Positions 28,282-36,916 of a DNA stretch of 64,000 bases are shown here, piece by piece. A program made the position numbers and the translations under genes. This DNA comes from Vibrio syngnathi. GTDB lineage: Bacteria > Pseudomonadota > Gammaproteobacteria > Enterobacterales > Vibrionaceae. Positions within the stretch are counted from its first letter, which is position 1. Each line of letters starts with the position of its first letter. The DNA is taken from positions 1,488,001 through 1,552,000 of the forward strand of contig NZ_CP017916.1 of the NCBI RefSeq assembly GCF_002119525.1, given 5' to 3'. The notes beneath the pieces were generated by a model. It was given only the letters and a program-made list of their open reading frames with translations. It was not told the DNA's origin and searched no databases.

Positions 28282-28683
28282 ATGCATAAGGTAATTGATA
28301 AGCTGGCTTGGATATTCATTAAAGACGGCAAGTTGTTGATGGTGAGATCAAAAGGCAAAGAACTGTTCTACCTACCGGGTGGTAAGCGTGAAGCTGGCGA
28401 AAGTGACGAACAAGCACTGGTTCGCGAAATCAAAGAAGAGATCTCGGTCGATTTAGTGTCAGACTCCATCAAATACGTTGAGACCTTTACAGGCCAAGCT
28501 GATGGCAAAGCAGAAGGCGTATCGGTACAATTGACGTGTTATCTTGCTGATTATACGGGCGAACTGTCTCCAGATGCTGAAATCGAAGAGCTTAAATTTG
28601 TGGATGGCAACGACAGAGCGGTATGTTCATTGGCGGCACTGGTTGCGCTTGATTGGTTAGAAGCGAACCAGTATTTGGCTTAA
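28282..28683 (+). CDS. Nudix hydrolase
   Basis: 133 residues with a Nudix box GGKREAGESDEQALVREIKEE (about residues 32-52) matching Gx5Ex7REUxEE. The usual Gly after EE is replaced by Ile-Ser. Nudix enzymes hydrolyse nucleoside diphosphates linked to X. C-terminal VDGNDRAVCSLAALVALDWL is family-typical for MutT/NUDT-like proteins acting on (d)NTPs. Own promoter region upstream; no operon partner. Confidence 0.85.
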   Translation: MHKVIDKLAWIFIKDGKLLMVRSKGKELFYLPGGKREAGESDEQALVREIKEEISVDLVSDSIKYVETFTGQADGKAEGVSVQLTCYLADYTGELSPDAEIEELKFVDGNDRAVCSLAALVALDWLEANQYLA

Positions 28684-28755
28684 GGTTTTAGCATCTATCA
28701 GCTGTATTAGTGCATATTAGCTAATGCTGAAAATTGATCTTCAAAAGATCATCGC

Positions 28756-29190
28756 TTACGAATAGCTTGAAGGGCGGCTGTCTTTCATCAACAGGTCGAG
28801 TTTCCTTTGAGCTTTCTTCGTGTCTTGTAAATCCACCACCTCAATCATTTCACACTCATCTCGTACCATCTCATTAATTAGGCTGGGATAGTGGCGGCAA
28901 TCTTCAGGTCGGTCTAAGTAAATGCTGCACGTATATTTCGCCTGGGCATTTTTATCTTTTGTTGGAACAACTTCTAGGAAAGGGCAACGACTTAAACGTT
29001 CGCCAGATTTAGGATCAAACCAGATCTCACTACCGCGAACATATTCAAAGATGTCTGGGTTGAACAGCTCCCACAAATCAATCTCTTCTTGAGTCGCGGC
29101 AAGGTCACCATCTCCATATTTGATACAGCATTTTCCGCATTGATTACAATTTTTCATTAGTGACTTCATTGGTTGGTGAGCTTTTATCAT
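28756..29190 (-). CDS. YkgJ-family cysteine cluster protein
   Basis: 144 residues with CNQCGKCCIKYGDGDL near the N terminus and later CPFLE, CSIYLDRPEDCRHYP. This is the CxxCxxCC plus distal Cys set of the YkgJ/UPF0153 Zn- or Fe-chelating family. Function unknown. Three Met codons at residues 1, 8 and 12 leave the start uncertain; none has a strong ribosome site. Confidence 0.8.
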   Translation of the reverse strand: MIKAHQPMKSLMKNCNQCGKCCIKYGDGDLAATQEEIDLWELFNPDIFEYVRGSEIWFDPKSGERLSRCPFLEVVPTKDKNAQAKYTCSIYLDRPEDCRHYPSLINEMVRDECEMIEVVDLQDTKKAQRKLDLLMKDSRPSSYS

Positions 29191-29366
29191 TTTACCACTG
29201 ATAGGCGTGGCACGTTGACTTTGTTGTTCATGGTTAAACTGCTTCGGGAAAGAAGCCTAAAATAGAAGTACTTAATATTGCTTTAACTACCTAACACTAC
29301 TCCAAACAAGGCTGTAAACAGTGATACAATTTGCGCCTAGCAAGTTATTAAAACAAAGGCATAAAA

Positions 29367-29528
29367 ATGAGAACCATATACACCACCGAAGGCGACATTA
29401 ACGCAAAGAAACAGAAAGACGCTTACCCAAAGTTGGCGCTATGTGATCACTGCGTTCGAGACTATGTGGTGATTGCTCAAGGCGAACGTACCTACAAGCC
29501 ATGCGCAAAATGTGGTGCAGACAATTAA
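29367..29528 (+). CDS. Small two-knuckle zinc-binding protein upstream of rsuA
   Basis: 53 residues with CDHC and CAKCG separated by about 24 residues, a minimal zinc ribbon. The stop TAA overlaps the rsuA start (TAATG), so both are translated from one mRNA with coupling. An ACAAAGGC element precedes the ATG. Function unknown; the coupling to rsuA hints at a ribosome or RNA-related role, which is inference. Confidence 0.75.
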   Translation: MRTIYTTEGDINAKKQKDAYPKLALCDHCVRDYVVIAQGERTYKPCAKCGADN

Positions 29529-30226
29529 TGCGCCTCGATAAATACCTTTGTAAAAGCACAGACCTCACTAAGCCAGAAGCGATTGAACGAATTCATAATG
29601 GCGAGGTGAACGTAAACAGTGAGACTGTTACCGATGAATCGACTCAGGTTCATGAAAGCAACAACATATTGTTAAGTGGCACGCCTCTTCAGTTACGGGA
29701 ATTTCGTTACCTCTTAATGCACAAGCCTGCGGGTACAATCTGTTCAAATATCGACGAAGTTTATCCTTCTCTGTTCAACTACATCGAGATAGACAAAGCA
29801 TCAGAACTGCACATCGCAGGACGCTTAGATGCAGACACAACAGGCTTAGTCTTGATTACCGATGATGGGCGATGGTCATTCAACATCACGCTACCTACTA
29901 AGTCATGTAAGAAGGTGTATCGCGTGACATTGTCACGAGATATCAAAGATGATGTCGCTGGCAAGTTCAAAGCGGGCGTTAAATTGCAGGGCGAACAAAA
30001 TCTGACGCGTCCGGCAGAACTCGAAGTAATTACCAGTAAAGAAGTGCTGTTGACCATTACAGAAGGTAAGTTTCATCAAGTGAAACGAATGTTTGCTGCG
30101 GTAGGGAATCGAGTTGTTGGCCTACACCGTGAACAGATTGGTGATGTTCGTTTAGATGTTGAAGCAGGCCAGTGGCGTTATTTAACCAAAGCCGAAGTCG
30201 ACTCATTTCAGCAAGGCTCTGAATAA
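29528..30226 (+). CDS. rsuA: 16S rRNA pseudouridine-516 synthase RsuA
   Basis: 232 residues from ATG 29528, the family start (MRLDKYLCKSTDLTK). An N-terminal S4 RNA-binding domain (1-50) is followed by the RsuA catalytic domain with HIAGRLDADTTGLVLITDDG; Asp101 is the catalytic aspartate. It converts U516 of 16S rRNA to pseudouridine during small-subunit assembly. Translationally coupled to the upstream zinc-ribbon gene. Confidence 0.92.
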   Translation: MRLDKYLCKSTDLTKPEAIERIHNGEVNVNSETVTDESTQVHESNNILLSGTPLQLREFRYLLMHKPAGTICSNIDEVYPSLFNYIEIDKASELHIAGRLDADTTGLVLITDDGRWSFNITLPTKSCKKVYRVTLSRDIKDDVAGKFKAGVKLQGEQNLTRPAELEVITSKEVLLTITEGKFHQVKRMFAAVGNRVVGLHREQIGDVRLDVEAGQWRYLTKAEVDSFQQGSE

Positions 30227-30291
30227 ACGCCGTAACTACTTAAAGCGTTAAGCGTGTCAGCACCAGAACATCAACACTATAAGGATGTAGG

Positions 30292-30666
30292 ATGGAAAAC
30301 CTCAAAGTCTCAGAGATTAAGTCTTTCGTACCCGCGAAAGACTTCGATTTATCTAAGCGTTTTTACCAGTCAATCGGCTTCGAAGTGATGTCTGAATTTC
30401 ACGATATCGCCTATCTGCGTCACGGCAGTTGTGCCTTCCTTCTGCAAAACTTTTATGAACCTGCGCACTGTCACAATTACATGATGCACTTGCTGGTTGA
30501 AGACGTAAAAAGTTGGTATCAACACATCCAAAACTCTAATGTAGTGTCGGAATTTGAAGTTACCGTTTCCGAGGTTGTTGAGCAGCCTTGGGGAATGCTT
30601 GAGTTTTGTATCACTGACCCAAGTGGTGTGTTGTGGCGTGTGGCCGAAAACATTAGACCGCGCTAA
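30292..30666 (+). CDS. VOC/glyoxalase-fold protein
   Basis: 124 residues of the vicinal-oxygen-chelate fold: SFVPAKDFDLSKRFYQSIGF (first beta-alpha module) and WGMLEFCITDPSGVLWRV (terminal module with a metal-ligand-like Glu). Resembles bleomycin-resistance/glyoxalase-like proteins; no specific substrate. AAGGATGTAGG ribosome site. Confidence 0.8.
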   Translation: MENLKVSEIKSFVPAKDFDLSKRFYQSIGFEVMSEFHDIAYLRHGSCAFLLQNFYEPAHCHNYMMHLLVEDVKSWYQHIQNSNVVSEFEVTVSEVVEQPWGMLEFCITDPSGVLWRVAENIRPR

Positions 30667-30760
30667 TTCATCCAACTTGCATTGATAGTATGTCTAGGTT
30701 CACGGTGATTTTCTTAACCAGTTGCTAGAGTGACATTTCAATGAGCATGGAGGTTCTATA

Positions 30761-30895
30761 ATGGGTACTGTAATCGGTTTGGTGATTCTAGTTGCGATAG
30801 ATTGGTATCTTGTTCGTAAAACAGGGCTTCATATTCATAAATGGATCTCTAAAAAGTACGCCGCGTATCTGTCGGAGAAGGGGAACAAAAAATAG
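30761..30895 (+). CDS. Small single-span membrane protein
   Basis: 44 residues: a hydrophobic stretch GTVIGLVILVAIDWYLV (one membrane segment) followed by a basic tail rich in Lys (WISKKYAAYLSEKGNKK). TGGAGG sits eight bases before the ATG. Too short for most gene callers, but start signal and composition support a real gene. Function unknown. Confidence 0.6.
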   Translation: MGTVIGLVILVAIDWYLVRKTGLHIHKWISKKYAAYLSEKGNKK

Positions 30896-30971
30896 CCTTT
30901 CTTATTAAGTCATCGGTATAAAAAGCGTTATCGGCTATTCATTTACACACATTGCAGAGATTGGAGGATTC

Positions 30972-31385
30972 ATGAAAGGTAAAGGAAAGTGCCTATGTGG
31001 CTCGGTTAAGTTGGAAGTAGAGTACGCCAGTAATGAATTGGGGGCTTGTCATTGTAATATGTGTAGAAATTGGTCTGGCGGTCCGATGTTAGTCATTGAT
31101 TGCTCTGATTCCGTCAAAATATCAGGTGAATCAAATGTAGTGAGATATAAGTCGTCCGATTGGGCTGAGAGGGGGTTCTGCAGTAAATGTGGTACCCATT
31201 TGTTTTACTTTTTGGTGCCAAATAATCAGTATCATCTTCCTGTCGGTTTATTGATGTCTGGGGATGACTACAAATTAACTCATCAAATATTCATTGATGA
31301 AAAGCCCGAATACTACGAATTTAAAAATGAAACGCAAAATATGACTGGTGCAGAAGTATTTGCCCACTTTGAAAGTGGAGAGTAG
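30972..31385 (+). CDS. GFA (CENP-V/GFA) family protein
   Basis: 137 residues with the zinc-binding pattern of the GFA family: CLCGSVKLEVEY, CHCNMCRNWSG and GFCSKCGTHLFY. The founding member catalyses formation of S-hydroxymethyl glutathione from formaldehyde, but most homologues are uncharacterised. TTGGAGG ribosome site. The base composition is lower in G+C than nearby core genes. Confidence 0.85.
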   Translation: MKGKGKCLCGSVKLEVEYASNELGACHCNMCRNWSGGPMLVIDCSDSVKISGESNVVRYKSSDWAERGFCSKCGTHLFYFLVPNNQYHLPVGLLMSGDDYKLTHQIFIDEKPEYYEFKNETQNMTGAEVFAHFESGE

Positions 31386-31401
31386 CACTTAGTTTTTATT
31401 A

Positions 31402-31500
31402 GCTTAAGACTAATTCACACCGCTCGGCATTTTTTAGTTTCGGTCGAGTTTTGTGTTTGCGGTGTAATGGTTTCGGTTAGGTGGTGCTCACGCCTAACAT
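31402..31500 (+). repeat. Degraded attC-like sequence
   Basis: The block CGGCATTTTTTAGTTTCGGT...GAGTTTTGTG and a later GGTGGTGCTCACGCC resemble the central part of the vibrio attC sites seen intact at 58189-58314. The outer core sites are missing. Interpreted as a fossil cassette boundary downstream of the GFA gene. Confidence 0.45.
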
Positions 31501-31614
31501 CCCAGCATCAACCCCCAATTTGAAGTGCCTCGGAACTCGATTATGTGAACTCCTAATAACTGAATAGTTACTCTAATATACAATGAGTTTTCTAATGGCT
31601 CTTAGGGGGCGGAA

Positions 31615-31866
31615 ATGGCAGATATGGCAATATCAAGCTACCTTGGCTGGTTGCTACTTCTTATCGGTTGTTATCCTTTCTTGCTTGTTGGTGTCAGTAT
31701 GTTTTTCTATGATGCAGAGCGTAAACAAGCATTAAGGTGGTTGAATCGAGTTACTTTCCTATTGGCTGCATTCCTTCTTTACATGCATATGCAGACAGAA
31801 GTCATCTATGGTCGGGAACTGCTCGAAGCTTGGTATCGTAATAATCCAGAAGATAGACCTCAGTAG
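31615..31866 (+). CDS. Small membrane protein
   Basis: 83 residues with two hydrophobic segments (about 9-31 and 46-60) and a charged C-terminal tail. GGGGGCGG lies just upstream of the ATG. No family recognised. Its size and isolated position with its own ribosome site fit a cassette-type gene. Confidence 0.6.
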   Translation: MADMAISSYLGWLLLLIGCYPFLLVGVSMFFYDAERKQALRWLNRVTFLLAAFLLYMHMQTEVIYGRELLEAWYRNNPEDRPQ

Positions 31867-32004
31867 AAAGCTCATAACAAGTGCTTATCAGCATATACGT
31901 ACGGTTTTTTTGACTGGTTAAAAGAGTTACTTAATGTTGGTTATTACTTAGGTTACCATTTAGCTCAGTATTGATTCCATATACAAAATTTTTGGACGAA
32001 GGTT

Positions 32005-32751
32005 ATGAGAAAAATAGTATTAAACATTGTCTTACTATCGGTGTTTGTTGCGTCTTTATTTCTAACAATTTCATCAGCAATAGACATTTCAAAAGAAGTG
32101 ACAGTAAAGCTCCATGAGTTTGATTGGAGTGGTGTCTCCGGTGTAATGGACATGGTCATGGTTATTTTAACTTTCGTCTTACTGGTTGGACTGAAACAAG
32201 GTTCGAAGTCTATTGAGGAATCGACCCGAAGTCGTAATGCCGAGTTGTTGAATTGGGCAATGGAAGAGATGTCAGCATTAAAACCTGCGATTAGGTTGGT
32301 GACTGACGCTCACAAAAGAGATCCTTATAGTCAGGTAACGAGTGAAATTAGTGTGGATTATTTATCGACATGGAGTAAAGAAGAATTACAAGCCGCTCAA
32401 GCCGTAAGTGTCGCGTTGCAGAGAATGGGGTACTTTGCTACTCATGATTTGGTATCAAAAAAACACTTTCTGAATCTTTGGGGCCCGTTATATCTATCAT
32501 GTTGGTATTCACTCGAAGGCTGGGTCAAACATAAGCGACTTCAACTTGATGAACCCTTTGATATCGCTGATGGTGCTTACTCGAGATTGTACTTTGAAAA
32601 ATACGCTATGTACTGTGAAGAAAAGTTACCGGCTTTGTTATTGAATAATACCAGGAAGCAGTTTGGCTTAGAGCCTTTAGTTCAACCGAAAGCCCATATC
32701 AAGTTGGGCATAAAATTGAAAGCAAGGCTCACAGAAAAGGTTGATATCTAA
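32005..32751 (+). CDS. Membrane-anchored protein of unknown function
   Basis: 248 residues. Two N-terminal membrane segments (about 5-27 and 46-63) precede a cytosolic helical domain containing RNAELLNWAMEEMSALKP, YFATHDLVSKKHFLNLWGPLYLSCWYSLEGWVKHKR and a basic end. The layout (membrane hairpin then helical domain with a conserved Trp-rich motif) recalls DUF4760-like proteins, but I do not claim membership. ATG at 32005 after GACGAAGG. Confidence 0.65.
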   Translation: MRKIVLNIVLLSVFVASLFLTISSAIDISKEVTVKLHEFDWSGVSGVMDMVMVILTFVLLVGLKQGSKSIEESTRSRNAELLNWAMEEMSALKPAIRLVTDAHKRDPYSQVTSEISVDYLSTWSKEELQAAQAVSVALQRMGYFATHDLVSKKHFLNLWGPLYLSCWYSLEGWVKHKRLQLDEPFDIADGAYSRLYFEKYAMYCEEKLPALLLNNTRKQFGLEPLVQPKAHIKLGIKLKARLTEKVDI

Positions 32752-32869
32752 CTATTCACCTCACAATACTTTTTGGAATCAAAGGGGCTTGTTAACGCGA
32801 ACAACCCATAAATGCCAAGAGTGTAATGGCTGTTCGTATATTGAAGAATGTTTCTTCAAAGGGAGATAT

Positions 32870-33718
32870 ATGTGTAATGGAGAGAATAAGGGAATAACGA
32901 AAGTATTAATTGCGGGGGCTAGTGGATACATTGGCCGTCACGTTACATTATTATTCGAAAAAAGTGGCTTTGAAGTTTTCACATATGGCAGGGACAAAAT
33001 CGTCACGCCTCTTTCCGTTGCTTCGCCCCTAGATAGGGACGATTTTGAAGACTACTTTGATGTGGTTGTGAATTGCGCGCGTCCACATTGGTCACAATTC
33101 TCAGCACATGAAATTGCCGATGTGGAGCAAAGGTTGCTCTCTGAGTTAGATCGACTTGCCGCTAAAGGTGCAACAAAGATACATACATCAGGTGTTTGGC
33201 TCTTTGGTAATGCCTCTAGCGCTGATTTGAGTCAATTTAGGCTGAAACCCTTGGAAGCCGTTAGATTAGATGTAGAAACAATACATAGCGCTACTAGAAA
33301 TAGGTGGCACATCGTTTACTGTCCTAGTTTGGTTTATGGCGGTGAGGATTGTCAGCTAAAACGAATTGTAGAATCTTTCGCTAGCCAAACGATTCAAGTA
33401 GGTATGCCGTCTAAAGGCTATAACCAATATGTTCATGTCTACGACATTGCGAAGTTCTATTTACTTTTGGCGCAAGGACGAACCTTAGAAAAGCAGCATT
33501 TTATTGCAGAGACTCAAGGCTATAGCCCTGTAGAGTTTGCACAACTCTTACTGGCTGCGAAAGCTGTAACAAAAGTAAGTAAGATCAGTTGGGAAGAGTT
33601 TGAGTCAGCAAATGGTTCGATAGCCGCTAGTATCGAACAACTTAACCTCAAACTACCAATTAGTTATTCCTTTGAAGCGACTGAGTCTATTAGTGAATAT
33701 ATTGGAAATCACATATAG
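32870..33718 (+). CDS. NAD-dependent epimerase/dehydratase family protein
   Basis: 282 residues from ATG 32870, chosen for the GGGAG ribosome site directly upstream; the frame extends further 5' without family sequence. NAD(P)-binding VLIAGASGYIGRHV lies at the N terminus. An extended-SDR layout follows: TSGVWLFG (Ser) and YCPSLVYGG, without a clear YxxxK. It probably binds a nucleotide-linked or free substrate; a reductase of the NmrA/atypical extended SDR type is also possible. Confidence 0.75.
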   Translation: MCNGENKGITKVLIAGASGYIGRHVTLLFEKSGFEVFTYGRDKIVTPLSVASPLDRDDFEDYFDVVVNCARPHWSQFSAHEIADVEQRLLSELDRLAAKGATKIHTSGVWLFGNASSADLSQFRLKPLEAVRLDVETIHSATRNRWHIVYCPSLVYGGEDCQLKRIVESFASQTIQVGMPSKGYNQYVHVYDIAKFYLLLAQGRTLEKQHFIAETQGYSPVEFAQLLLAAKAVTKVSKISWEEFESANGSIAASIEQLNLKLPISYSFEATESISEYIGNHI

Positions 33719-33889
33719 TTGAGTTTAGTCTTTTTCGGCGTCTTAGCTTCAGTTAGTCGGCAGCGTCACGTCAATTTCTTTAGCAACCGGCGTGAAGTTA
33801 ATTCTAACGATCCGCAGGAATAGGTCTTTTTTTAGAACTTGAACTCGAGGTCAACGTTATCTTTGAGTTAGGTTTATGTCATTGAACGA

Positions 33890-33925
33890 CAAGCGTGCGT
33901 CACACCTTTATATGGCGTGATGATT
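33890..33925 (+). repeat. Right-end attC relic
   Basis: CGTGCGTCACACCTTTATATGGCGTGAT closely follows the right arm of the intact attC at 58285-58314 (GCGTGCTTCACACC...GGGCGTTAG) but the core GTTAG is changed to GTGAT. Lies just upstream of the RraA-like gene. Confidence 0.45.
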
Positions 33926-33947
33926 AGTTCAAACATGGAGTGAAAAT

Positions 33948-34580
33948 ATGAAGTCAGATTTTTCTAAATTAGCGACAACCGATTACGGGAACATATTAAG
34001 TAACGACCATTTTATTAACTTTAGCATTCGTCCTCTTTGGCAGAATATACCGCGAATTTGTGGGGAAGCGTTTACTGTTCAGTTAACGTCTGGTGATAAT
34101 TTAATGCTTCATTCGGCAATATACGAAGCACCCAAAGGGTCCATTCTTGTAGTGGATGGAGTTGATTGCGAATATGCAGTAGCTGGCGGAAATGTATGTG
34201 CAGTCGCTAAGAGTCGTGGCATCAAAGGCTTTATTATTGATGGTGTCATTCGAGATTTGAGTGAAATTTCAGATATGAAGTTTCCAGTTTTTGCGAAAGG
34301 TGTTCATCCAGTACCGGGAAAGAAGGAAATTTATTCTGAATTGGGTGCTCCAATCACTTGCGGGGGAGCAAAGGTCTCTACGGGAGATATCATTGTTGCT
34401 GATGTAGAGGGTATTGTCGTTATTCCTAAATCAAGAAAAGATGAGGTGTTCTTAAAGGCTTCAAAGAAAGCAAACGACGAAGCTTCACTAACACTTGCTG
34501 AGTGGGAAATAAACCATAGGGCTAAAATAGCCCAAGCAATAACTTCTGCGAAACAAAATTCAGAAAGTTCTTTAAGCTGA
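33948..34580 (+). CDS. RraA-like / 4-hydroxy-4-methyl-2-oxoglutarate aldolase family protein
   Basis: 210 residues of the RraA fold. The characteristic stretch GGNVCAVAKSRGIKGFIIDGVIRDL contains the metal/substrate Arg-Asp pair (GxIRD), preceded by ILVVDG. Family members are either divalent-metal aldolases (HMG aldolase, oxaloacetate decarboxylase) or RNase E inhibitors. The conserved RD favours an aldolase-type active site. C-terminal extension is helical and charged. Function in this context unknown. Confidence 0.8.
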   Translation: MKSDFSKLATTDYGNILSNDHFINFSIRPLWQNIPRICGEAFTVQLTSGDNLMLHSAIYEAPKGSILVVDGVDCEYAVAGGNVCAVAKSRGIKGFIIDGVIRDLSEISDMKFPVFAKGVHPVPGKKEIYSELGAPITCGGAKVSTGDIIVADVEGIVVIPKSRKDEVFLKASKKANDEASLTLAEWEINHRAKIAQAITSAKQNSESSLS

Positions 34581-34622
34581 TTCGTGATACGCGGCATTTT
34601 TGCCGATTAACAAGCGTTAGAC
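34572..34622 (+). repeat. Truncated attC-like site
   Basis: TTAAGCTGATTCGTGATACGCGGCATTTTT matches the left arm of the intact attC at 60075-60200. It is fused to a right core AAGCGTTAGAC, so the middle of the site is deleted. Overlaps the end of the RraA-like gene, as attC sites often do. Confidence 0.5.
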
Positions 34623-34642
34623 AATAACGAATCAATTCAAAC

Positions 34643-35131
34643 ATGGAGAAGAGAGTGAGCGTAAGGACTGCGACGAAAGAAGACTCAAGTGTTTTGTTAG
34701 AGTTTATTGAACAAAAAGCCGACTTTGACCGAAGTATGAAAGGGTTTAGCGGTGAAATCTCGACAACTATAGAGAAAATCGAACACACACTATTTGGTGA
34801 TTACGCATTTGCCCATGCGTTAATATTGGAACGGAATAGTGAGCCATTTGGCTTCGCACTGTATCACTATCGATATTCATCCTTCAGTGGAGAGCCGTCA
34901 ATCTGGCTTGACGACCTATTGGTTACAGGAAATCAAAGATCAAAAGGGTATGGTCGTGAGCTTATGCTGGCTTTAAAGTCACAAGCGGAGTCATCATTCG
35001 CCTCTCACATCTCATGGACGGCAAGTCCGCACAATAAGAAAGCGCATGAGTTCTATAAAAGGTTAGGTGCAGAGGTTGAGCGAATGGATGGTCAAAGGCC
35101 TTATTTCCGTTGGACAATGTACGATTCGTAA
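34643..35131 (+). CDS. GNAT-family N-acetyltransferase
   Basis: 162 residues. Strand IWLDDLLVTGNQRSKGYGRELMLAL carries the acetyl-CoA loop QRSKGYG, followed by SWTASPHNKKAHEFYKRLGA, the SAT-type C-terminal motif. Resembles spermidine/diamine-type acetyltransferases. An alternative GTG start at 34655 has better spacing from GGAGAAGAG than the ATG used here. Confidence 0.82.
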   Translation: MEKRVSVRTATKEDSSVLLEFIEQKADFDRSMKGFSGEISTTIEKIEHTLFGDYAFAHALILERNSEPFGFALYHYRYSSFSGEPSIWLDDLLVTGNQRSKGYGRELMLALKSQAESSFASHISWTASPHNKKAHEFYKRLGAEVERMDGQRPYFRWTMYDS

Positions 35132-35149
35132 ATGAATCAAAAGGGAACT

Positions 35150-35314
35150 ATGACAATAACGACGTTGGTTGATGACTCTCGACTGGATAACAGGAAAGAT
35201 TTAGCCGTTGAGCGCGGACTATCACTGTATATTGAAACTGAATCGCTAAAGATCTTGTTTGATATGGGCAGTGGCGATACGTTTTGTCAAAACGCACCAT
35301 TACCGGGTGTTTAG
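35150..35314 (+). pseudogene. Truncated metallo-beta-lactamase-fold hydrolase, N-terminal fragment
   Basis: 54 residues (MTITTLVDDS...RKDLAVERGLSLYIETESLKILFDMGSGD) match the first two strands of MBL-fold proteins of the dihydropterin-phosphate-synthase-like group. The sequence stops before the HxHxDH metal motif, with a TAG at 35312-35314. The nucleotidyltransferase gene begins seven bases later, so the rest was deleted. It should be inactive. Confidence 0.7.
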
Positions 35315-35320
35315 GTCGCG

Positions 35321-35878
35321 ATGAATAAACAAAAACTAAAGAACCTCATTCAACAAGTTCCTGGGCTAATCGAAACAGCCAACGTATGTCGTGAGGTGGG
35401 CTTGCCAAACTTCTATATTGCAGGCGGTGCTATCACTCAAATCATCTGGAATGATATCGAAAACAAACCGCTTCTAGACCAAGTCAAAGACTTCGATGTT
35501 GTCTATTTCAATAGTACCTCAGCTATCACCGAAGATGAGTTCAAAAACCGCATTCGTTCGCGGTTAAGTCATTGTGTCGACGTGGACGTTAAGAACCAAG
35601 CGACCATTCATGAGCGTTACGCTAAGAAGTTCGGTTGCTTCATTCAACCATACGATCGTGTTGAACAAGGTATCGAGTCTTGGCTTTCTGCGTTTGCTAT
35701 CGGGTTTACTCTGGATGATTCAGACGATATAAAGTTGTTTGCCCCATACGGTGTAGAGGACGCGTTTGATATGCTGATTCAACCGAATAAGCGAGCAATG
35801 ACAGAAGTAAACTACAACAAAATGACCGCTGGTTATAAGGCCCGATGGAAACAAGTAAAAGTGCTCCCTTGGGGTTGA
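35321..35878 (+). CDS. Nucleotidyltransferase-like protein (NTP_transf_6 type)
   Basis: 185 residues with FYIAGGAITQIIWNDI (glycine-rich strand) and VKDFDVVYFN, giving the GG...DxD pattern of nucleotidyltransferase folds. Later GFTLDDSDDIKLFAPYGVEDAFDMLIQPNK is typical for the PF06042-like family. Biological substrate unknown. ATG lies just behind the truncated MBL fragment. Confidence 0.8.
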   Translation: MNKQKLKNLIQQVPGLIETANVCREVGLPNFYIAGGAITQIIWNDIENKPLLDQVKDFDVVYFNSTSAITEDEFKNRIRSRLSHCVDVDVKNQATIHERYAKKFGCFIQPYDRVEQGIESWLSAFAIGFTLDDSDDIKLFAPYGVEDAFDMLIQPNKRAMTEVNYNKMTAGYKARWKQVKVLPWG

Positions 35879-35903
35879 TTGATAGAGTATTCAGGAGTTT
35901 TAA

Positions 35904-36320
35904 GTGAGTCAGGAAGTAAGAGTAGGTGTCGCTGCGGTTATTCTACGTGAAGGACGAGTACTACTTGGAGAGCGAATTGGTTCTCATGGGGCTCATACGT
36001 GGGCAACGCCGGGCGGACACCTTGAATGGGGTGAGAGCATTGAAGAGTGTGCCAAACGCGAAACACTCGAAGAGACTGGCTTAGTTGTTAGTGCATTTGA
36101 GAAGCTGACTTTTACCAATGATATTTTTGAAAAAGAGAACAAGCACTATATAACGCTGTTTGTTGTTGCTTCTGACACTAGCGGCGAACCGCAGGTGACA
36201 GAACATGATAAATGTAAGCAATGGAAATGGTTTAAGCTAGATGAGTTACCTGAGCCACTGTTTCTTCCTCTGACGAATCTGTTGAGCGATCCGGTCATCC
36301 TTGGGAAGCTAGCGCAGTAA
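35904..36320 (+). CDS. Nudix hydrolase (MutT/NUDT15-like)
   Basis: 138 residues, GTG start after CAGGAG. Nudix box begins GGHLEWGESIEECAKRETLE (about residues 37-56) and continues ETGL. WATPGGHLEWGE and LFVVASDTSGEPQVTEHDKCKQWKWF resemble NUDT15/8-oxo-dGTP-type sanitisers of nucleotide pools. Substrate unproven. Confidence 0.85.
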   Translation: MSQEVRVGVAAVILREGRVLLGERIGSHGAHTWATPGGHLEWGESIEECAKRETLEETGLVVSAFEKLTFTNDIFEKENKHYITLFVVASDTSGEPQVTEHDKCKQWKWFKLDELPEPLFLPLTNLLSDPVILGKLAQ

Positions 36321-36366
36321 AACAGATTCTCCTCATATCTTTAATTGAATGACTAAAGGATCAATG

Positions 36367-36774
36367 ATGACGTTACGAGTAGTTCCCGAGCTTTATTGTT
36401 TCGATATTAGTGTGAGTAAATCCTTCTTTGTCGATGTGTTAGGATTTGATGTGAAATACGAGAGCCCAGATGAAGAGTTTGTTTATCTAACGCTTGATGG
36501 TGTTGATGTGATGCTTGAAGGGATTGCGGGCAAAAGTCGAAAATGGCTTTCAGGTGATCTGGAGTTACCTTTAGGGCGTGGCATTAATTTTCAATGGGAT
36601 GTTATCGACATCGCACCTCTATATCAGAGAGTTAACGAAAGCGCCGCTGATTCTATTTACTTAGCGTTAGAGTCAAAGTCTTATCAATGTGGGGATTCGA
36701 TCGCGACTCAGAAGCAGTTCATCGTTCAAACCCCAGATGGTTATCTCTTTAGGTTCTGCCAAGATATTCGTTAA
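36367..36774 (+). CDS. VOC/bleomycin-resistance-like protein
   Basis: 135 residues. Starts VVPELYCFDISVSKSFFVDVLGFDVKYESP and ends QFIVQTPDGYLFRFCQD, the two beta-alpha-beta modules of bleomycin-resistance proteins (BLMT), which bind drug without catalysis. The start at 36367 gives proper distance from AAAGGA; other in-frame ATGs lie at 36349 and 36364. Binding partner unknown. Confidence 0.78.
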   Translation: MTLRVVPELYCFDISVSKSFFVDVLGFDVKYESPDEEFVYLTLDGVDVMLEGIAGKSRKWLSGDLELPLGRGINFQWDVIDIAPLYQRVNESAADSIYLALESKSYQCGDSIATQKQFIVQTPDGYLFRFCQDIR

Positions 36775-36916
36775 CGCATGAATTTTATTGGTCATTTATT
36801 TATTGCGAGATAAGCTGCTAATTCTGGGATCGGGTGTCAACGACATTTAAACTCGATATCGAGCCCTTGGATGAGGCATCCGGCCAATATCAAAACAATC
36901 CTTGGAGTATTTAGAA

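Noticed and set aside
33948..34580. Calling the RraA-like protein a true RNase E inhibitor
   Set aside because: The conserved GxIRD points to the metal-dependent aldolase branch as well; sequence alone cannot decide, so no gene symbol was given.
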